From: Mucidula mucida
Lineage: Eukaryota; Basidiomycota; Agaricomycetes; Agaricales; Physalacriaceae
Reading direction: 5' to 3'
DNA: 64,000 bases
Assembly: GCA_015501055.1 (NCBI GenBank)
Contig: JADNYV010000036.1
Coordinates: forward strand, 186,001-250,000
Below the pieces are notes generated by a model, which did no database searches, was not told the DNA's origin, and saw only the letters and a program-made list of their open reading frames with translations. The translations under genes and the position numbers were made by a program. This document shows positions 60,240-64,000 of the stretch, in pieces; within the stretch, counting starts at the first letter, position 1; the number at the start of each line of letters is the position of its first letter.

Positions 60240-62771
60240 ATGTCTGCCAACCCGCCCCTTCCTCAAGGCGTAGGATATGCCGTAGTGCTTGGTCTTGGCC
60301 TCTTCTTCGCCTTGATGATGAACGTCATCAGCTGGATCCAGCTCAAGTTTTCCGAGTTCTCGCCAAATTCAGCTTCAGAGTTTAGCGCTGCCAGTCGCTC
60401 GTTGAAAACGGGATTGGTGGTGGCTGGTATCATTAGCTCCTGTAGATTTCCTCGATATATGCGTCTTGACTATTTCTAACACGGTGGTATAGGGACATGG
60501 AGCTTAACCTTATTGCAAAGCGCCACACAGTCGTACAATATGGGTGTTTCGGGAGGGTGGTGGTACGTCCTTCTTGAAGCATGGATGCAGATTTCGTTCT
60601 AATCATCCTTAGGTATGCAGTCGGCGGTACCCTCCAAATCGCGGTCTTTTCGGTGATCGCAAGCAAAGTCAAAATGAATGCTAATCGAGCGACCACATTT
60701 CCCGAGGTACTGAATTTCCTTGTCTAAATGATATCTCTGGTTCACAATCATCATAGGTTGCCTATATTCGCTTTGGTACAGCAGGCCATCTGGCCTTTCT
60801 CTGGTGTGGCATCGTCTGTAATTCTATTGTCTCTGCATGCATCCTACTCGGAGGAGGTACCGTCGTAACCGCATTGACGGGCATGGATGCATATGCGGCG
60901 CTTTTCCTAATCCCCGTTGGTGTCTCGATATACGTCGCTACGGGCGGTTTACGCGCGACCTTCATCAGCGATGCCACCCATACCTTCTTCTTGATCGGGA
61001 TCCTTCTCTGCTTTAGCTTTACGTGCGTATGCGCACCCCTTTCTCCCTACAAGTTCTCACCTCCGTTGCAGAGTCTTCGCATCATCGGATATCATTGGCA
61101 GCCCTCGCAAACTTGCTGAGCTATTAGCGCTCGCCGCTGAGACTAATCCCGTGGAAGGGAACTACCACGGCTCCTACCTGACCTTCCGTTCTCGGCCTGG
61201 TGCGATCTTTGCTGTCCAGGTATATACTTCACTTTGCGTGGCCACTTACTCCCCAACTCATACAATTCCGCATGTTCCAGTCCATCATTACTGGCTTTGG
61301 GCTAGTCACTTGCGACCAAGGTGGGTTATGGAGTGGTGGTTGTTTGACACATTGACCGACACCTCCGGCCTCGTATAGGATATTGGTCAAGAGCCATAGC
61401 TTCAAACCCCTCTACGACCGCGCGGGCGTACTTTCTTGGCGGATTCGCGTGGTTCTCCATCCCGTTCACATGCGGGACGAGCCTTGGGCTGTCGGCGCGT
61501 GCGCTTGGGACATTACCCGATTTTCCTGTCCTGTCGGCGTTCGATGTTAGCGCAGGATTGGCTGCTGTGGAGGCCGTGACATACCTCCTGGGGAAAGCAG
61601 GAGCGGTCCTCATGCTGTTGTTGGTATTCTTGAGTGTCACATCTGTTAGTTTTTCACTCTATTCACGTCGAACCGGCTAACGTGATAGTAGGCGTTGAGC
61701 GCTGAGATGATTGCTACATCGACGTTATTTTCGTACGACATTTATCGACACTACTTTAGACCCAAGGCTACCAGCACCGAATTGGTCACTGCCTCGCGTG
61801 TTTTCATCGTTTTCTGGGCAATATTTTCTGGTGCGCTGGCATCTATATTCCACGCGGTAGGAATTGTAGGTCATCTATCGTCGTCTCAGGTCACTAAGCT
61901 GATTGTCATACCAGTCCCTTGGCTGGCTGTTTTACTTCCTGGGTGTATCCACAGCGTCGGGTGTCTTCCCTATCGCTCTGACATTCCTGTTCGTACTCCT
62001 TATTCTGCTCACTACGCTTCGTTAACGTATTACAATTTCAGTTGGAAAGATCTCAGCACCGCTGGCGCTGTTGCGGGGTCCATCGGTGGCATGGCGATTG
62101 CTCTTGTTGTCTGGCTCGCTACAGCCAAAGGCATTGGTGGAGAAATCACTGTTGACACGCTCAGTGACCAGTGGGTATCGTTCGCTGGGAACGCAGCTGC
62201 TATCATTTCGGGCGGGATTTTATCCATCGGGCTTTCGCTCTGGCGTCCGGCGAACTTTGATTGGGAGAAGACGAGAAGAATGGAAGTCATCGGTGGCGAT
62301 GGCAATTTTGGTGAAGACGCTTCATCCGTTGGCGAGACGGATGAGAAGGAGAAGCCCCGCGCAGATGAGCCGGCAGAGGTTGGGGCTGAAAGGAACGTCG
62401 ATGGACTGGATTTGCGCGCCCTCCAACACACTTATAAGGTGTATGGGCTCATCTTCATCGTCTTGACGTTGGTCATAACATTCGTGAGCTCTCCACTTCT
62501 GTCTGCCGACTCTGTTCTGATTCCGAATATTACAGATCATCCCTGTTCCGCTTGGAGCCTCGCCGTACATCTTTTCGCATAAATTCTTTGCTGGATTCGT
62601 TGGTATCATGTTTGTGAGTACTTTCGCCAGTCTGTTTCGTGTCAGTGTTCTCAACCCATCCTCGTCTAGGCGTGGTTATTCCTGGCAACATTCCTCGTTG
62701 TCTTCCTCCCGATAATAGAGTCAAGACACGCATTAGTGCGTATAACAAAACGTCTTCTAGGTAGACAATAG
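60240..62771 (+). CDS. Dur3-type urea/polyamine transporter (sodium:solute symporter family)
   Basis: Twelve exons: 60240..60441, 60493..60562, 60613..60706, 60757..61022, 61072..61219, 61281..61320, 61379..61644, 61692..61865, 61915..61988, 62042..62483, 62536..62613, 62670..62771; 651 aa. About 14-15 hydrophobic segments are visible. Family blocks are SSWTWSLTLLQSATQSYNMGVSG, NSIVSACILLGGGTVVTALTGM, GFGLVTCDQGYWSRA, the core SALSAEMIATSTLFSYDIYR and HKFFAGFVGIM. Yeast Dur3 is a plasma-membrane high-affinity carrier for urea and polyamines. A hydrophilic loop of ~50 residues near the C-terminus is rich in Glu, Asp and Lys. The last codons (VRITKRLLGRQ) assume read-through of a possible donor at 62736. 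Confidence 0.9.
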
Positions 62772-62962
62772 TAGACAAAACGTACGAAGAGCACAATCTG
62801 TACCATTTATCTTTCTTCCCGGCCGTCCTATCCTCAGGTGCGTCCAACCCGGAGATACTGGATCAACGCGCACATGCCGCTTGCGACTATTCGAGTCCCG
62901 TGATCGTGAATCGTTTAAGACTGAGACTGGACAACCCTTCTTTCACCTCACTACGCTTTGAC

Positions 62963-64000
62963 ATGGCTTCCATTGTTCCCGCTAATGCTTCAGGCATAGC
63001 TCTGCCAGCAGCGCCAGAAAACCCTCCGACTGATGCGGATGCTAAGACTGCTCAAGAATATAGAGTGCAGGTTGACTCTACCTGTCCTAGTATGTGAGTT
63101 CATACACGCCACTTTCGATACCAGTCAAGGGAACTGCACTCAGAATCTGGTGTCCCCGGTAGTGCCACAGATGCAGACGTCGCGGCCGCTTCTGATTAAG
63201 AGCACAGCATTGTATTTCAACGCGCATTAGCCAGTGGCAAGTCATTTGTTCTTCCCGTGGCCTTCATTATCTGCTAATAGTAGGATTATCACTTGGATCT
63301 TGCTCCCGTACAGGCTCCACTCGATCTCATTGAAGGAACCTTGAAAGATATGATTCGAAACGACCTGGGGAAGGTATGCCAGCTTTTTCGTTTCGATCGG
63401 GCCGTTCTCCACTCAGCTCGCAAACGCCACCGCCATACATATGTTATCGACCTCAATCATAGTCCACCTGTTGATCGAGGTGCAGAGGGTGACCAACGTT
63501 ACAGTAAGTGAACGATGAAGTTGGGCCAGGGTTTTGGGAGCGCAGCTTATGGGCACTGTATAGAGAGAGAAAGCTGGCCATAGCCATATAGGCATGTGCC
63601 AGGAATCTTGCATTGAAATCAAGTGTACCATATCACCGATTGCCCATTTTCGAAGCATAGACTCGCCGGATGATGAACGCCTGCATGAATCTACGGACGA
63701 GATGTGCCGGTCGTCTACCTGTCGACAAACAGATACAGGTGTTCACGAGTTTAATGCCGTGACTCTGGATGTGGCGGATGTTCACGCCTGTGAGGATTGA
63801 TGTCTATGTGCGTTTCTTTTCGACCGAACAGCCTACCATTCATGGTGCCGATTGCCTGATAAGAGTGCCAAACGTCAAAACGTTTACATATATAGACAGT
63901 TTGCTGTCACTTTGAACGTGCGACTAGCTTGCTACTAATAGACCCGCATGTTTATGACTTCTAGACGCATTTCACAGGAAGATTACTGACCACATAACGT
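62963..64000 (+). other. Right-edge unresolved coding region
   Basis: A plausible first exon starts MASIVPANASGIALPAAPEN and reaches TCPSM near 63095, followed by a GTGAGT donor. A second coding-looking stretch, LDLAPVQAPLDLIEGTLKDM, lies near 63295-63375 with a GTATGC donor after it. Further exons could not be joined, and the gene may run past the edge. I recognise no family. Confidence 0.35.

Overview
The window reads as nuclear DNA of a mushroom-forming basidiomycete (Agaricomycetes). Nearly every gene is split by many 45-60 nt GT-AG introns. It encodes a class I hydrophobin, 13-exon OrdA-like cytochromes P450, an Agaricomycete-type sesquiterpene synthase, a Pho89-type phosphate permease and a type II NADH dehydrogenase. 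I rebuilt the gene models by hand: splice sites were chosen to keep frame and to match the family patterns I know. Exon coordinates are therefore predictions, although each intact model closes in frame from start to stop.

Layout. 0-6.1 kb: an alanine aminotransferase, then a decaying tandem array of F-box-like genes (two long broken copies and one stub). 6.8-8.2 kb: a sesquiterpene synthase with a frameshift and an in-frame stop. 8.7-14.3 kb: a divergent ribonucleotide reductase pair, with an intact small subunit and an aberrant large subunit. 15-22 kb: an MFS transporter, a DJ-1/Hsp31-like protein, a three-repeat polyubiquitin and the complex III subunit Qcr8. 22.5-42 kb: three paralogous P450s, with a MYND protein, an SDR, a phosphate permease, a small hypothetical gene, a GH10 xylanase and a HAD phosphatase between them. 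43.7-45.9 kb: a frameshifted alpha/beta hydrolase and a membrane-protein remnant. 46.4-53.5 kb: an F-box-like protein, a WH1-only protein, NDH-2, an AT-mixed gap with a minisatellite, and a hydrophobin. 53.6-55.7 kb: a heavily broken FAD monooxygenase. 56.5-62.8 kb: a Ccc1/VIT1 transporter, a FAR-17a/AIG1 protein and a Dur3-type symporter. The right edge holds an unresolved gene.

How the genes relate. Housekeeping respiration (Qcr8, NDH-2), nutrient uptake (Pho89, Dur3, Ccc1) and plant-wall degradation (xylanase) are interspersed with accessory metabolism (P450s, SDR, MFS, terpene synthase, FAD monooxygenase). Two of the accessory enzymes are dead, so an old secondary-metabolite region may be eroding here.

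The most unusual items are: (1) the large-subunit RNR, which keeps the catalytic and radical-transfer residues but lacks the KRDG start of the ATP cone, has altered loop 1 and loop 2 and has no C-terminal CxxC tail, beside an intact R2; (2) a predicted 2-nt micro-exon that supplies part of the Ala codon before the catalytic-site WDVVNE of the xylanase; (3) three P450s with the same 13-exon layout, one with Ser in place of the conserved Gly of the haem loop; (4) a polyubiquitin whose introns repeat at the same codon boundary.
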